DNA of 64,000 bases from CAWUKT01 sp963923035 (GCA_963923035.1 CAWUKT010000002.1:124001-188000); one strand, 5' to 3'. Positions 34,344 to 43,153 are shown, counted from the stretch's first letter. The notes: generated from the sequence alone by a model not told the origin. Program-made: numbers and translations.

Positions 34344-34804
34344 GCGGGATCGAGTTGGTGGAGGATGCGCACTTTCAGTTCCTGGGCCAATTCGCCCTTG
34401 GCGTCGCGGAAGACGAAGTGCCAATGGACCTTGGCGATGCCTTTGTCAGGCCGCACCTGGACGTCGAGGGCGGTGAGGGTGCCAAAGTAGGAGGTGTCGG
34501 GGTAATGCGGCTGGATGAAGTGCCAATCGCTGATTCCGGCGCCGGCGAGGATGCTGGCCCCAAACAGCGGGATGAAGGCGCGCTTGTGGAACTCGCTGTA
34601 CATCATGGGTCCGGAAGCGACCAGGGTGCCGAATTGGCTTTTGCGGGCGGCTTCGGGGTCGATGTGAAAGGGGAGCGGATCCACTACGTGGGCAAACGCG
34701 ATGATCTCCTCCGCACTGACATTGAGTTCGCCGAGGTCCCAGGTATTCCCGTTGGTGAGGGGGTGACCACAGAGGGTGGGGATATTGGTTTTGGTCTCTG
34801 GCAT
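34340..34804 (-). CDS. MaoC-like hotdog dehydratase domain protein
   Basis: 154 residues from the ATG at 34804 (MPETKTNIPTLCGHPL); a longer frame would run back across the divergent gene at 34850 and is not credible. The sequence FAHVVDPLPFHIDPEAARKSQFGTLVASG is the MaoC hydratase signature: a helix with the Asp/His pair (D-P-x-P-F-H-x-D) and the G-x-x-(V/I)-A-S-G turn. The family hydrates enoyl-CoA or dehydrates hydroxyacyl thioesters. It is coupled by a 4-base overlap to the polysaccharide deacetylase, an odd pairing functionally. TAATTTTG at 34828-34835 on the minus strand is a perfect -7 box, giving a leader of about 19 bases. Confidence 0.87.
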   Translation of the reverse strand: MPETKTNIPTLCGHPLTNGNTWDLGELNVSAEEIIAFAHVVDPLPFHIDPEAARKSQFGTLVASGPMMYSEFHKRAFIPLFGASILAGAGISDWHFIQPHYPDTSYFGTLTALDVQVRPDKGIAKVHWHFVFRDAKGELAQELKVRILHQLDPA

Positions 34805-34827
34805 GCCTTTTGCACTCTTCGTTCGGT

Positions 34828-34835
34828 CAAAATTA
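34828..34835 (-). promoter_or_regulatory. -7 box of the MaoC-deacetylase operon
   Basis: On the minus strand TAATTTTG, a perfect TAnnTTTG. No TTTG is found 18 bases upstream, so the match rests on the -7 box and its position, 23 bases before the ATG. Confidence 0.4.
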
Positions 34836-34849
34836 AGTAAATTATCGTC

Positions 34850-35377
34850 ATGCAGAATAAAATTGTCGTGCGCTGGTTGGGAGTACTGCTGTTGGTGGTG
34901 GGGCTGGGAAGTGCGGGATGGGCCCAGCAGTTGGACCGGGACCACGGGTTTCTGGGCTTCGAATTGGGGCAGGAAAAAGATTCTTTGCTGACGACGATGG
35001 TGCAAAAGCGGGGTTATTTCCAGAAGCTGCTGCGCTATGACCTGTTGCCGGAGCACCGGGTCTTGACGGACATCATGCTGGAAGCGCCGATTGAATTGCG
35101 TTCGGTGCGGTTTTTCTTCTACGACAGCCACCTGCATTCCATTGAGGTGAAGGCGCTGGGGCAGAATGGGGAGGCGTTGCGGAATTGGATCCTGGACCGG
35201 TATGGGGAGGGGGAGAAAAATGACGCGATGGGATTCAAGTTTACGTGGCGGGAAAAAAAGACCTTTCTGCGGCTGGAGCAAAACCTGGTGACGAAGGATG
35301 TGCTGGTGACGTTCCGGGACCACAAAACGCACAATCATTACTACCGGTTCATGTACAACCGGACCTACGGCCAATGA
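34850..35377 (+). CDS. Secreted protein of unknown function
   Basis: 175 residues with a signal peptide (MQNKIVVRWLGVLLLVVGLGSAGWAQ). The mature part is a single alpha/beta-looking domain (FLGFELGQEKDSLLTTM ... VRFFFYDSHLHSIEVKALG ... FTWREKKTFLRLEQNLVTKD) ending in a basic, aromatic tail (HYYRFMYNRTYG). I recognise no family and see no catalytic motif. It is divergent from the MaoC gene across 45 bases and lies 12 bases before the ZipA-like gene, so the two plus-strand genes probably form an operon. Confidence 0.75.
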   Translation: MQNKIVVRWLGVLLLVVGLGSAGWAQQLDRDHGFLGFELGQEKDSLLTTMVQKRGYFQKLLRYDLLPEHRVLTDIMLEAPIELRSVRFFFYDSHLHSIEVKALGQNGEALRNWILDRYGEGEKNDAMGFKFTWREKKTFLRLEQNLVTKDVLVTFRDHKTHNHYYRFMYNRTYGQ

Positions 35378-35389
35378 TGGATTGATGCT

Positions 35390-36487
35390 ATGAGCCTATT
35401 GTTTGGAGTTGTTGCGCTTGTCTGCATTGTTGGGATCATCGGGGGATCGGTGTACCTCATGAGGGGGCGGCGACGGATTCCGATGGGCGAGCAAATCCTG
35501 CTGGAAGGACAGGATGAAACGACGGCCCGACTCCGTGAATTGGGGTTGTGGGCGACGGAGCGCCTCACCAAGCCCATCCTGGACGAATCTCGTCTCAACC
35601 TGCCGCGCACCTCCGGTGGCTTCGTCTTCCGCCGCGACCACCGCGGAGATACCCTCCTCGACTGGAACCTCTCAACCCAATTTTCCGAAGAAAATCTGCC
35701 GACCGCTTCCATGGCCGAGGCGGTCGCCACGCTGCCCGCGCTCCAAGCGGTCCAATACACCGCTTATGTGCAGGTGGCCGCGACCCAGGAATGGACCTAC
35801 ACGGCCTGGCTGGCTCCAGAAACGCCGATCCAGGCGCTGGAAATTGCGGTGGACCGGGCGCATTGGCACGAGCACCGGGCGGAAAATCCTTCATTGGAAA
35901 CGATTTACAATGATTTTGCGCGGTGGCTGCTGGAACAGGGCTATTCCAATCCGATCCGGCACAACGATGCGCCCGAGGTCGCGGAACAGAAGTCCGCGGA
36001 GCTGGTCCAGCTCCGCACCACCTGGCAATATTTTCCGACGATTTATCTCCAGCTTCCCCAGCCCCAATCGCTCGATGCCCGCCGGTGCTGGGACGAACTC
36101 ATGCGCCTGGGCTTGCAGTGGATGGAGGATGGCCATTTTCACTGGGTCAACCTCAACAACCAGGCGGGAGGCAATTCGCATTTTTCCGTCCACCCCATTG
36201 GCGATCCGGACCTTTTTGTGCCCGAAACGATCGCCAGCACTGCATTTCCCCTTCAGGGCCTCCAATTCTCTTTTTGCTTCGCCCACAGCCTCGACCCCAT
36301 CAATGTCTACCTGTCGATGAAGGCCGCCGCCCAACACTGTGCGGGTCGGTGGGACGGCAGCCTGACCGACCGCCAGGGCGAAAAGCTCTCGGACATTACC
36401 ATTACCGATTGGCTCGTCAAGGCATCGCGGGTATTGGAGAAGGCTGGCCTCGCACCCGGACAGGAACGCGCCCGCCGCTTGTTCTAA
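35390..36487 (+). CDS. Membrane-anchored protein with ZipA-like C-terminal domain
   Basis: 365 residues. One N-terminal helix (about 4-24) followed at once by RGRRR places the rest in the cytoplasm, the topology of ZipA. The segment from about 215 to 350 follows the E. coli ZipA FtsZ-binding domain in order: a strand-helix start (TIYLQL ... CWDELMRLGLQW), GHFHWVN, HFSVHPIGDPDLFVPE (compare LFSLANMVKPGTFDPE), FPLQGLQFSF, VYLSMKAAAQHCA and WDGSLTDRQGEKLS. The middle (30-215) is unlike known domains. ZipA is regarded as mainly gammaproteobacterial, so this is either a distant homologue or a look-alike fold. It lies 12 bases after the secreted protein gene. Confidence 0.6.
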   Translation: MSLLFGVVALVCIVGIIGGSVYLMRGRRRIPMGEQILLEGQDETTARLRELGLWATERLTKPILDESRLNLPRTSGGFVFRRDHRGDTLLDWNLSTQFSEENLPTASMAEAVATLPALQAVQYTAYVQVAATQEWTYTAWLAPETPIQALEIAVDRAHWHEHRAENPSLETIYNDFARWLLEQGYSNPIRHNDAPEVAEQKSAELVQLRTTWQYFPTIYLQLPQPQSLDARRCWDELMRLGLQWMEDGHFHWVNLNNQAGGNSHFSVHPIGDPDLFVPETIASTAFPLQGLQFSFCFAHSLDPINVYLSMKAAAQHCAGRWDGSLTDRQGEKLSDITITDWLVKASRVLEKAGLAPGQERARRLF

Positions 36488-36544
36488 ATTGCCTTTCGGC
36501 TTCCCTCCCACCCAAATGGGATGATGGTCCCCCGTAGTTTCCCT

Positions 36545-36552
36545 TATATTTG
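36545..36552 (+). promoter_or_regulatory. -7 box abutting the DprE1-like oxidase gene
   Basis: TATATTTG, a perfect TAnnTTTG, ends four bases before the ATG at 36557. The same spacing occurs before glmS and the gene at 37931. No TTTG 18 bases upstream. Confidence 0.5.
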
Positions 36553-36556
36553 CAGC

Positions 36557-37888
36557 ATGAAAGTCACGAACTGGGGCCTGTATCCTACTGCTGAAGCTGA
36601 AGTCCGCTCGTTTTCATCTCCCCGCCAGGCGGTGGCGGAGACGAAGGATTGGGAAGATTTCATCCCGCGCGGCCTCGGGCGTTGCTACGGCGATTCTTCG
36701 TTGAGCGAGCGCATCCTGGATACGACCCATTTCAACCGCTTTCTCGATTTCGATCCCGATACGGGCATTTTGCGGTGCCAATCGGGGGTTTCGTTCAAGG
36801 AAATCATCGATGTGTGCCTGCCGCAGGGCTGGTTTTTGCCGGTGACGCCCGGGACCAAGTTCATTACGGTGGGCGGGGCGATTGCGGCGGATGTGCACGG
36901 CAAGAATCACCACAGCGAGGGTTCATTTTCCCGCCACCTCCACTCTCTGAAGCTGATGTCGGCCAATGGGACGATCTACAATTGCAACCGGGAGGAAAAC
37001 AGCGATATTTTCTGGGCGACTTGCGGGGGCATGGGCCTGACCGGCCTGATTGTGGAGGCGACGTTCCAGATGAAGCCGGTGGAAACGGCCTATATCGTTG
37101 AGGACAGCATCCGCGTCCGGAACATCGACGAGTTGTTTCCCTTGTTCGAAGAGTCACTGCACTATACCTACTCGGTGGCGTGGATCGATTGTTTGGCGAA
37201 GGGCAATGCGCTCGGCCGGGGGATTCTGCTGAATGGGGAACACGCGACGAAAGATGACCTCAGTTCGGAGGCCCAGAAGGCGAATCCGTTGCAGGTGATG
37301 GGGGAAGGGAAATTGAGCCTGCCCGATGTGTTTCCCTCGTTTACCATCAATCCCGCCACGACCAAGATTTTCAACCACTGGTTCTATTCGAAGGGCAACC
37401 AGGACAAGTTCACCCACCTGACGGACTACGATACCTATTACTATCCGCTGGATGGGGTGCTGCATTGGAACCGGGTGTACGGGAAAAAGGGATTCGCGCA
37501 GTACCAATTCGTGATTCCACCGAAGAATGCGTACGATGGATTGGTGCGGATTCTGGAAAAAATCGCGCATGAACCGATGCCGTCCTTCCTGACGGTGCTC
37601 AAGACCTTTGGCCCGGGTGACCCCGGCCTGATGAGCTTCCCCATGGAAGGCTATACCCTGGCGCTGGATTTCCCGATCACCCAGCGGCTCTGGTCCTTCC
37701 TCGATGAACTCGACGAGATCGTCCTCGCCTACGGCGGCCGCCTCTACCTCACCAAGGATTCGCGCATGAAGCCGGAAATGCTGCGGGCGGGCTACGATCG
37801 CCTGGACGATTTTCTCGCCATCAAGCACAAAATCGACGGGGGCAACGCCTTCCAAAGCATGCAGAGCCGCCGCCTGGACCTCGGTTGA
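36557..37888 (+). CDS. FAD-binding oxidase related to DprE1
   Basis: 443 residues from the ATG at 36557 (MKVTNWGLYPTAEAEVRSF); a frame from 36521 adds twelve unconserved residues and would place the -7 box inside the gene. It is a VAO/PCMH flavoprotein: FIPRGLGRCYGDSSL, then PVTPGTKFITVGGAIAADVHGKNHH (pyrophosphate and FAD contact, with the GGAIAxDVHGKNHH signature of the DprE1 group) and GGMGLTGLIVEATF. DprE1 oxidises decaprenylphosphoryl-ribose in actinobacteria. Bacteroidota homologues occur, but their substrate is unknown, and no DprE2-type reductase is adjacent. The Cys targeted by DprE1 inhibitors cannot be aligned with confidence by eye. Confidence 0.85.
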   Translation: MKVTNWGLYPTAEAEVRSFSSPRQAVAETKDWEDFIPRGLGRCYGDSSLSERILDTTHFNRFLDFDPDTGILRCQSGVSFKEIIDVCLPQGWFLPVTPGTKFITVGGAIAADVHGKNHHSEGSFSRHLHSLKLMSANGTIYNCNREENSDIFWATCGGMGLTGLIVEATFQMKPVETAYIVEDSIRVRNIDELFPLFEESLHYTYSVAWIDCLAKGNALGRGILLNGEHATKDDLSSEAQKANPLQVMGEGKLSLPDVFPSFTINPATTKIFNHWFYSKGNQDKFTHLTDYDTYYYPLDGVLHWNRVYGKKGFAQYQFVIPPKNAYDGLVRILEKIAHEPMPSFLTVLKTFGPGDPGLMSFPMEGYTLALDFPITQRLWSFLDELDEIVLAYGGRLYLTKDSRMKPEMLRAGYDRLDDFLAIKHKIDGGNAFQSMQSRRLDLG

Positions 37889-37918
37889 AATTTTCCTCCA
37901 TCAAACTGGGAATGGGCG

Positions 37919-37926
37919 TACATTTG
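37919..37926 (+). promoter_or_regulatory. -7 box abutting the thioesterase gene
   Basis: TACATTTG, a perfect TAnnTTTG, ends four bases before the ATG at 37931. No TTTG 18 bases upstream. Confidence 0.5.
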
Positions 37927-37930
37927 CGCC

Positions 37931-38344
37931 ATGAAGAGTACGCACAGAATCAAGATTCGGGGCTTTCACCTCGACATGTACCAGCACGTCAACAATGCCC
38001 GCTATCTGGAAATGATGGAGGAGGCCCGTTGGGTTTACTTTGAAGACATGATTGACTACAGCGTCTTCCAGAAAAATGGATGGGCCTTTGTCATCGTCAA
38101 TTACAATGTCAATTACCGCTATCCCGCGACCCTGGGAGATACCCTCCGCATCGAAACCAATCTGAAACATGCCGGGAACAAGAGCGTGGTCATGCACCAG
38201 GCACTCTACCTGAACGAAACCGACCGCTTGGTGGTGGATGCCGATGTGACTTTTGTGATCATGAGCCAAAAGACACAAAAGGCGCTTGCGATTGAAGGAG
38301 AGCTGCGGGAAATGCTGGTCAAGGTGACCGAGAACCCCAGCTGA
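37931..38344 (+). CDS. Acyl-CoA thioesterase (YbgC/FadM-like hotdog)
   Basis: 137 residues, usual for a single 4HBT hotdog domain. The catalytic region is FHLDMYQHVNNARYLEMMEEAR, with the Asp (Asp15) and the H-V-N-N-A-x-Y turn of the YbgC/FadM group. Later VNYRYPATLGDTLRIET and VDADVTFVIMS are typical. It hydrolyses acyl-CoA or acyl-ACP; chain length is unknown. The ATG at 37931 has a -7 box directly before it and no ribosome binding site. It follows the oxidase gene by 42 bases, with its own promoter in that gap. Confidence 0.93.
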   Translation: MKSTHRIKIRGFHLDMYQHVNNARYLEMMEEARWVYFEDMIDYSVFQKNGWAFVIVNYNVNYRYPATLGDTLRIETNLKHAGNKSVVMHQALYLNETDRLVVDADVTFVIMSQKTQKALAIEGELREMLVKVTENPS

Positions 38345-38455
38345 GAGTGTCGCGTCCCAACATTTCGTTCCTCTGCCAAACCCTGATTTTAGGATTTTCC
38401 GAGGGACAGCAGTATTTTAGTTAAAACCTTTTACTCGATCAAGAAGGCAATGCTT

Positions 38456-39169
38456 ATGAAAAAGATACTTATACTCTTCGCCTTTATTACCATCGTATCC
38501 CTGGGACGGGCCCAAAACCCCTCCTTTGCCATCTCCACGAACTCCGTTTCGATCACTATGGGTACCAATGGGTACTATACCGACACGGTCTTTATCGACA
38601 ACCTCGTTACCGGAGGTGATCTCGATCTGGAATGGACCCTGAGTGACATTACCCTCAACCAGGATTGGATTTACCAAATGTGTGACCACGAGCAGTGCAT
38701 TCCGCTGGTGAGCTTCACCACTGGTCAGCCCAACTATGCCACCCACGATCCTACGTCCCTGAAAAATGGCGATGACAGCTATTTCAAAATCATTCTGGAA
38801 TCTGGTTCCTCGCCTGCTTCTGCCATTGTGGAAGTGAAGGTTTGGGAAAAAGGAAACCGGGAACTGACTGAAGAAACGCTGATTTACGATGTGAACAACG
38901 CATTGTCCATTACTCCCGCCGCATTCGCCGCGAACGTGCTGGTCTTCCCGACGCAGGTCGACAATACCCTGTACGTCGCCACGGAAGAAGGCCGCCTCGA
39001 CCGCGGTACCCTCTCTGTCCTCGACCTCAACGGCCGCGTCCTCATGCGCAAGACCGTGACCCCGGTCGAAATGACGGAAATGGACGTTACCCGCCTCACG
39101 CCCGGCATGTACCTGCTCAATTACGAAGCCGGTGACAATGTCGTCAGCCGCAAGTTCCTGAAGAACTAA
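38456..39169 (+). CDS. Small secreted protein with T9SS type A sorting domain
   Basis: 237 residues from the ATG at 38456 (MKKILILFAFITIVSLGRAQ, a signal peptide); an ATG two codons upstream at 38450 is the alternative. The mature part is one beta-sandwich-like domain (FAISTNSVSITMGTNGYYTDT ... LDLEWTLSDITLNQDW) with a CDHEQC pair that may form a disulphide, and DDSYFKIILESGSSPASAIVEVKVW. The last 75 residues (VLVFPTQVDNTLYV ... PGMYLLNYEAGDNVVSRKFLKN) are the sorting domain. A strong terminator follows. TATTTTAG at 38413-38420 is a possible -7 box. Confidence 0.85.
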   Translation: MKKILILFAFITIVSLGRAQNPSFAISTNSVSITMGTNGYYTDTVFIDNLVTGGDLDLEWTLSDITLNQDWIYQMCDHEQCIPLVSFTTGQPNYATHDPTSLKNGDDSYFKIILESGSSPASAIVEVKVWEKGNRELTEETLIYDVNNALSITPAAFAANVLVFPTQVDNTLYVATEEGRLDRGTLSVLDLNGRVLMRKTVTPVEMTEMDVTRLTPGMYLLNYEAGDNVVSRKFLKN

Positions 39170-39190
39170 TTCAAAAATATATTTGATGGG

Positions 39191-39216
39191 AAGGCGCTCC
39201 GGGAACGGGGCGCCTT
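39191..39216 (+). terminator. Terminator of the small T9SS protein gene
   Basis: AAGGCGCTCC, loop GGGAAC, GGGGCGCCTT (10-bp stem with one G-U pair), followed by TTTC. Confidence 0.8.
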
Positions 39217-39226
39217 TTTCATTGGC

Positions 39227-39877
39227 CTACTTTCCGCCGACCCGATATTCCGTTCGCCCCGCCTCACACGTCACTTCCCAGGCATAGCGCACGTCGGCCT
39301 GGCTTTCCACCCACCCAAAAAACCGCTCCCGCATCTCGTCGTAGGTCGGATGCTCGTAGATACAGCTGGTTTGCAACAAGATGAATTGGCTGCCCAGGAT
39401 CGCGCAAAACTGGGGCGGGCTTTTCAGCGCCTCAATATTGTCCCCCAATTCGATTTGGTCGGCGCTGCTTTCCTGGCCATTCAGGTATTCTTCTACGGTA
39501 GCATCCACCGATTTTTCATCCCCAAACCGATAAGCCTTCAGGGTCAGGCGCGGGTATACGCGGGGATTGACCTTGGATTTGATGGGTTGGGAACGGCGGT
39601 AGAGGCGGAAAACATTCTGGTTGGAGCGGTTGAAACGGGGAAACTTATCGACCGGGTCCATTTCCTGCTGCTTGTAATCGGTAAACAGGGTATCGCAGAG
39701 TTCCTCGATGCGGCCTTTAAAGGTTACGGGCTGGTCCCGCACTGCTTCTACCGCGGCGCTGGTATCCGCTTGGGGGGCGGGCGCTTCCGAGGTGGAGGAG
39801 GCGGAGGTTGAATTTTCCTGACATCCGAAGAAAAACAACAGGGCACAAAAAAGGGTGGGCCAGAGGAAATGTCGCAT
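39227..39877 (-). CDS. Lipoprotein of unknown function
   Basis: 216 residues from the ATG at 39877 (MRHFLWPTLFCALLFFFGCQ, lipobox with Cys19); a longer frame from 39940 runs through the upstream terminator and is rejected. A Ser/Thr/Ala/Pro-rich linker (about 20-50) follows. The remaining domain has FKGRIEELCDTLFTDYKQQE, YRFGDEKSVDATVEEYLNGQ and FCAILGSQFILLQTSC, with at least three Cys that may pair. No family was recognised. It lies directly downstream of aconitase on the same strand but behind a terminator, so it is probably a separate unit. Confidence 0.75.
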   Translation of the reverse strand: MRHFLWPTLFCALLFFFGCQENSTSASSTSEAPAPQADTSAAVEAVRDQPVTFKGRIEELCDTLFTDYKQQEMDPVDKFPRFNRSNQNVFRLYRRSQPIKSKVNPRVYPRLTLKAYRFGDEKSVDATVEEYLNGQESSADQIELGDNIEALKSPPQFCAILGSQFILLQTSCIYEHPTYDEMRERFFGWVESQADVRYAWEVTCEAGRTEYRVGGK

Positions 39878-39908
39878 GGGATAAAAACTCGATGGGGTAA
39901 CGAAAATG

Positions 39909-39936
39909 AAAAAGGCCACTCGAAAGCAGCCTTTTT
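39909..39936 (-). terminator. Terminator of aconitase
   Basis: AAAAAGGC pairs with GCCTTTTT around a 12-base loop with a partial inner stem. On the minus strand it ends in TTTTTCATTTTC. It lies about 20 bases after the aconitase stop. Confidence 0.75.
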
Positions 39937-39954
39937 CCAATTCTTATCGGTAGA

Positions 39955-42219
39955 TCAATTGTTCTGCTGACGGATCAGGTTCAGGGCTGATCCGGCTTTG
40001 AACCACTCGATCTGGTTGTCGGAGTAGCTGTGGTTGACCTTGAATTCGTCGCTGCTGCCATCGGCGTGGTGGGCAACGAAGGTCAACTGGCTTCCCGGGG
40101 CGAAGCTGTCCAATCCAAGGATGTCGAAGGTATCGTCTTCCTGGATTTTGTCGTAGTCGGCCGGGTCGGCGAAGGTCAGGGCCATCACGCCCTGCTTCTT
40201 CAGGTTGGTCTCGGCAATCCGGGCAAAGCTCCGTACGAGTACGGCGCGGACGCCCATGAAGCGCGGCTCCATGGCGGCGTGCTCACGGGAAGAGCCTTCT
40301 CCGTAGTTCTCATCGCCAATGACGACCGACCCTACTCCGGCGTTCCGGTAGGCCCGGGCAACCTGGGGAGCCTCAATATATTCGCCCGTGAGGGCATTCT
40401 TGAGGTGGTTGGACTTCATGTTGAAGGCATTGACCGCACCCAACATGAGGTTGTTGGAGATGTTGTCGAGGTGGCCGCGGAAGCGGAGCCAGGGACCGGC
40501 CATCGAGATGTGGTCGGTGGTACATTTGCCGTAGGCCTTGATGAAGAGTTTCAGTCCTTTGATGTCGGTGCCTTCCCAGGCCGGGAACGGCGTCAACAAC
40601 TGAATCCGGTTGGATTCGGGATTTACGTTCACTTCGATTCCGGAGCCATCGGCAGCGGGTGCCTGGTAACCGGGATCTTCCACTTCGAAGCCTTTTTCCG
40701 GCAACTCAATGCCTTGCGGTTCGTCCAACATGACTTCTTCGCCGTCGTTGTTGACCAGTTTGTCGGTCAAGGGGTTGAAGGTCAGGGAGCCGCCCAGGAC
40801 CATTGCGGTGACGAGTTCCGGAGAACCGACAAAGGCGTGGGTATGGGGGTTGCCATCGTTCCGCTTCTTGAAGTTCCGGTTGAAGGAAGTGATGATGGAG
40901 TTGGCCTTGTCGGGATCATCGGTGTGACGGGCCCACTGGCCGATGCAGGGGCCACAGGCGTTGGCGAGGACAACGCCACCAATGCCGGCGAAGGTGTCGA
41001 GCAGTCCGTCTCGCTCAGCGGTGAAGCGGACCAGCTCCGAGCCCGGCGTGACCGTAAACTCGGACCGTACGGTCAGGTTCTTGGACTGGGCTTGCTCTGC
41101 CACCGAAGCGGCGCGGGTAAGGTCTTCGTAGGAAGAGTTGGTACAGGAGCCAATCAGGCCGACTTCCAATTTTTCCGGCCAGCCATTTTCCTTGACGGCG
41201 GCGGCAAACTCGGAGATCGGGAAGGCGCGGTCCGGTGTAAAGGGACCGTTCAGGTGGGGCTCCAGCTTGTCCAGGTCGATTTCGATGACCTGGTCGTAGT
41301 ATTGTTCCGGGTTGTTGTGGACTTCGTCGTCCGCCTGGAGGTGCTCGCGGATGCCATCCGCGAGGTCCGCTACATCGGCGCGTCCGGTGGCGCGCAGGTA
41401 ACGGGACATGGCGTCGCCATATTCGAAGATCGAGGTGGTCGCCCCAATTTCAGCTCCCATGTTACAGATGGTGCCTTTGCCGGTACAGGACAGGCCCAAC
41501 GCACCATCGCCAAAGTATTCTACAATTGCTCCGGTTCCACCTTTTACCGTGAGGATACCGGCCACTTTCAGGATCACGTCTTTCGAAGCCGTCCAGCCAT
41601 TCATTTTTCCAGTCAGCTTCACCCCAATCAGCTTCGGCATTTTGAGTTCCCAGGGCATCCCGGCCATCACGTCGACCGCGTCTGCACCACCAACCCCGAT
41701 GGCGACCATTCCAAGACCGCCAGCGTTGGGGGTATGGGAATCGGTTCCAATCATCATCCCGCCGGGGAAGGCGTAGTTTTCGAGCACCACCTGGTGGATG
41801 ATGCCGGCGCCGGGCTTCCAGAAGCCAATGCCGTACTTGTTCGAGACATCGGAAAGAAAGTTGTATACCTCGTTGTTGTTGAGCTTGGCTTCGGCCAGGT
41901 CCTTGTCGGCCCCGAGCTTGGCCTGGATGAGGTGGTCACAGTGAACGGTGGAGGGGACCGCCGTTTTTTCTTTGCCTGCCATCATGAACTGGAGCAGGGC
42001 CATCTGGGCGGTGGCATCTTGCATCGCCACGCGGTCGGGAGAAAAATCTACATAGGAATTGCCGCGCTCGTAGGATTCGGAGGGATCCCCCTGGTAGAGG
42101 TGCGTATAGAGGATTTTTTCAGCAAGTGTCAGCGGCCGGCCCAGGATTTCGCGGGCCTGTTGGATACGACCGGGCATCCGGCTGTACACTTCCTTGATCA
42201 TTTCGATGTCAAAAGCCAT
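39955..42219 (-). CDS. acn: Aconitate hydratase (mitochondrial-type aconitase)
   Basis: 754 residues. It interconverts citrate and isocitrate in the TCA cycle. Length and sequence match the mitochondrial-type aconitases common in Bacteroidota rather than the longer AcnA or AcnB. The 4Fe-4S ligands are visible as Cys in IGSCTNSSYED (near residue 357) and two Cys in NACGPCIGQW (near 422-425). VHCDHLIQA, MIGTDSHTPNAGGLG and GDENYGEGSSREHAAMEPR are active-site segments. It starts MAFDIEMIKEVYSRMPGRI. The 268 bases upstream hold no gene. A single gene with its own terminator. Confidence 0.96.
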   Translation of the reverse strand: MAFDIEMIKEVYSRMPGRIQQAREILGRPLTLAEKILYTHLYQGDPSESYERGNSYVDFSPDRVAMQDATAQMALLQFMMAGKEKTAVPSTVHCDHLIQAKLGADKDLAEAKLNNNEVYNFLSDVSNKYGIGFWKPGAGIIHQVVLENYAFPGGMMIGTDSHTPNAGGLGMVAIGVGGADAVDVMAGMPWELKMPKLIGVKLTGKMNGWTASKDVILKVAGILTVKGGTGAIVEYFGDGALGLSCTGKGTICNMGAEIGATTSIFEYGDAMSRYLRATGRADVADLADGIREHLQADDEVHNNPEQYYDQVIEIDLDKLEPHLNGPFTPDRAFPISEFAAAVKENGWPEKLEVGLIGSCTNSSYEDLTRAASVAEQAQSKNLTVRSEFTVTPGSELVRFTAERDGLLDTFAGIGGVVLANACGPCIGQWARHTDDPDKANSIITSFNRNFKKRNDGNPHTHAFVGSPELVTAMVLGGSLTFNPLTDKLVNNDGEEVMLDEPQGIELPEKGFEVEDPGYQAPAADGSGIEVNVNPESNRIQLLTPFPAWEGTDIKGLKLFIKAYGKCTTDHISMAGPWLRFRGHLDNISNNLMLGAVNAFNMKSNHLKNALTGEYIEAPQVARAYRNAGVGSVVIGDENYGEGSSREHAAMEPRFMGVRAVLVRSFARIAETNLKKQGVMALTFADPADYDKIQEDDTFDILGLDSFAPGSQLTFVAHHADGSSDEFKVNHSYSDNQIEWFKAGSALNLIRQQNN

Positions 42220-42487
42220 ATAGATTCTGTTTAATGGGAACTTGAGGTAGAAAAAAATACGTCTGGGGACACGAATTTAATCCCTTTTCAACGAAAAGAA
42301 AAGGTGCCCACGGCGGATTGGGACCACTCGGTCAGGATCATTCACAGTGTCCTTAATAGTTTAACTATCAAGTCGCCAAATTGTCTCCAACTTCGTCGAT
42401 TTGAGGCGATTTCGTTGCAAATATTTCAGGTGTTTAAAATGGTTCTAAATTGGGATTGAAAACCAGCATCACCGCGAACACCTATCT

Positions 42488-43153
42488 ATGGGAATCGGAA
42501 AACAAGCATTCGACGCATTTGTCAAGACCTTTCAATTTGCATGGGATCGGATCAAAGGGCAATCGGTCGTCATCGAAGGCGATTGGTATATCAACCGGAA
42601 AATCGGGCTGGCCTTTGAGAAGCCTCCGGGCTGGGGCTTTGTCCACACCAAGGACTTTGGTGAGTTGAGGGAAGGGCAGTTCATCGGGCATGCAGTGGAG
42701 GATTCGGAAGAAGAGATATGGGAACATCTGGGGGAGCCAGCTTGTCTGGTGACCAAGTATGCCCAGGACGACCCAGCGCTGAAGGGCATTTTTTCTCCCA
42801 CCATCATGCTCCACATCTCTCCGCGAAAAGTGTACGACGAGGAAGAATCGGTGAATTCGTTCGAGGAATTCCTCGACATGACCGCATCGGGAATGGCGGC
42901 GCTCCTCAAGGGCTTTCGGGTTGTTCGACAGCTCCCGCCCTATGAAATGGCGGGCCACCAGGTCTACGAACGCGATGCCGACTACCTATTCGAACACGCG
43001 GAAATCGACGCCCCGCTTCCCGTCGAACTCAAAACCCTTCATTTTCTCAGCGACCGGTATTTGTTTTCCATCAACCTCCACCAATCCGCCACCCAAAATC
43101 AGCTCGCCCTGGAAGAATTTGATCGGTTTTTGGCCAGCTTGAAGATTGTTTGA
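42488..43153 (+). CDS. Conserved-looking cytosolic protein of unknown function
   Basis: 221 residues, no signal peptide. The sequence WYINRKIGLAFEKPPGWGFVHTKDFGEL near residues 33-60 recalls the start of PsbP/DcrB-like domains (a strand pair followed by P-x-G-W). Later segments (FSPTIMLHISPRKVYDEEES, AGHQVYERDADYLFE, LSDRYLFSINLHQS) also fit such an alpha/beta fold. DcrB-like proteins are usually exported, so the missing signal is odd. Upstream TTTG and TATTTCAG are 18 bases apart (42402-42431) and may be a weak promoter. The assignment is tentative. Confidence 0.6.
   Translation: MGIGKQAFDAFVKTFQFAWDRIKGQSVVIEGDWYINRKIGLAFEKPPGWGFVHTKDFGELREGQFIGHAVEDSEEEIWEHLGEPACLVTKYAQDDPALKGIFSPTIMLHISPRKVYDEEESVNSFEEFLDMTASGMAALLKGFRVVRQLPPYEMAGHQVYERDADYLFEHAEIDAPLPVELKTLHFLSDRYLFSINLHQSATQNQLALEEFDRFLASLKIV

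Noticed and set aside
36521..36556. Upstream ATG as start of the DprE1-like oxidase
   Set aside because: It adds twelve unconserved residues, and a perfect -7 box lies in that stretch.
40030..42234. Long open frame (734 codons) antisense to aconitase
   Set aside because: Same reason: the aconitase gene on the other strand has all active-site motifs.
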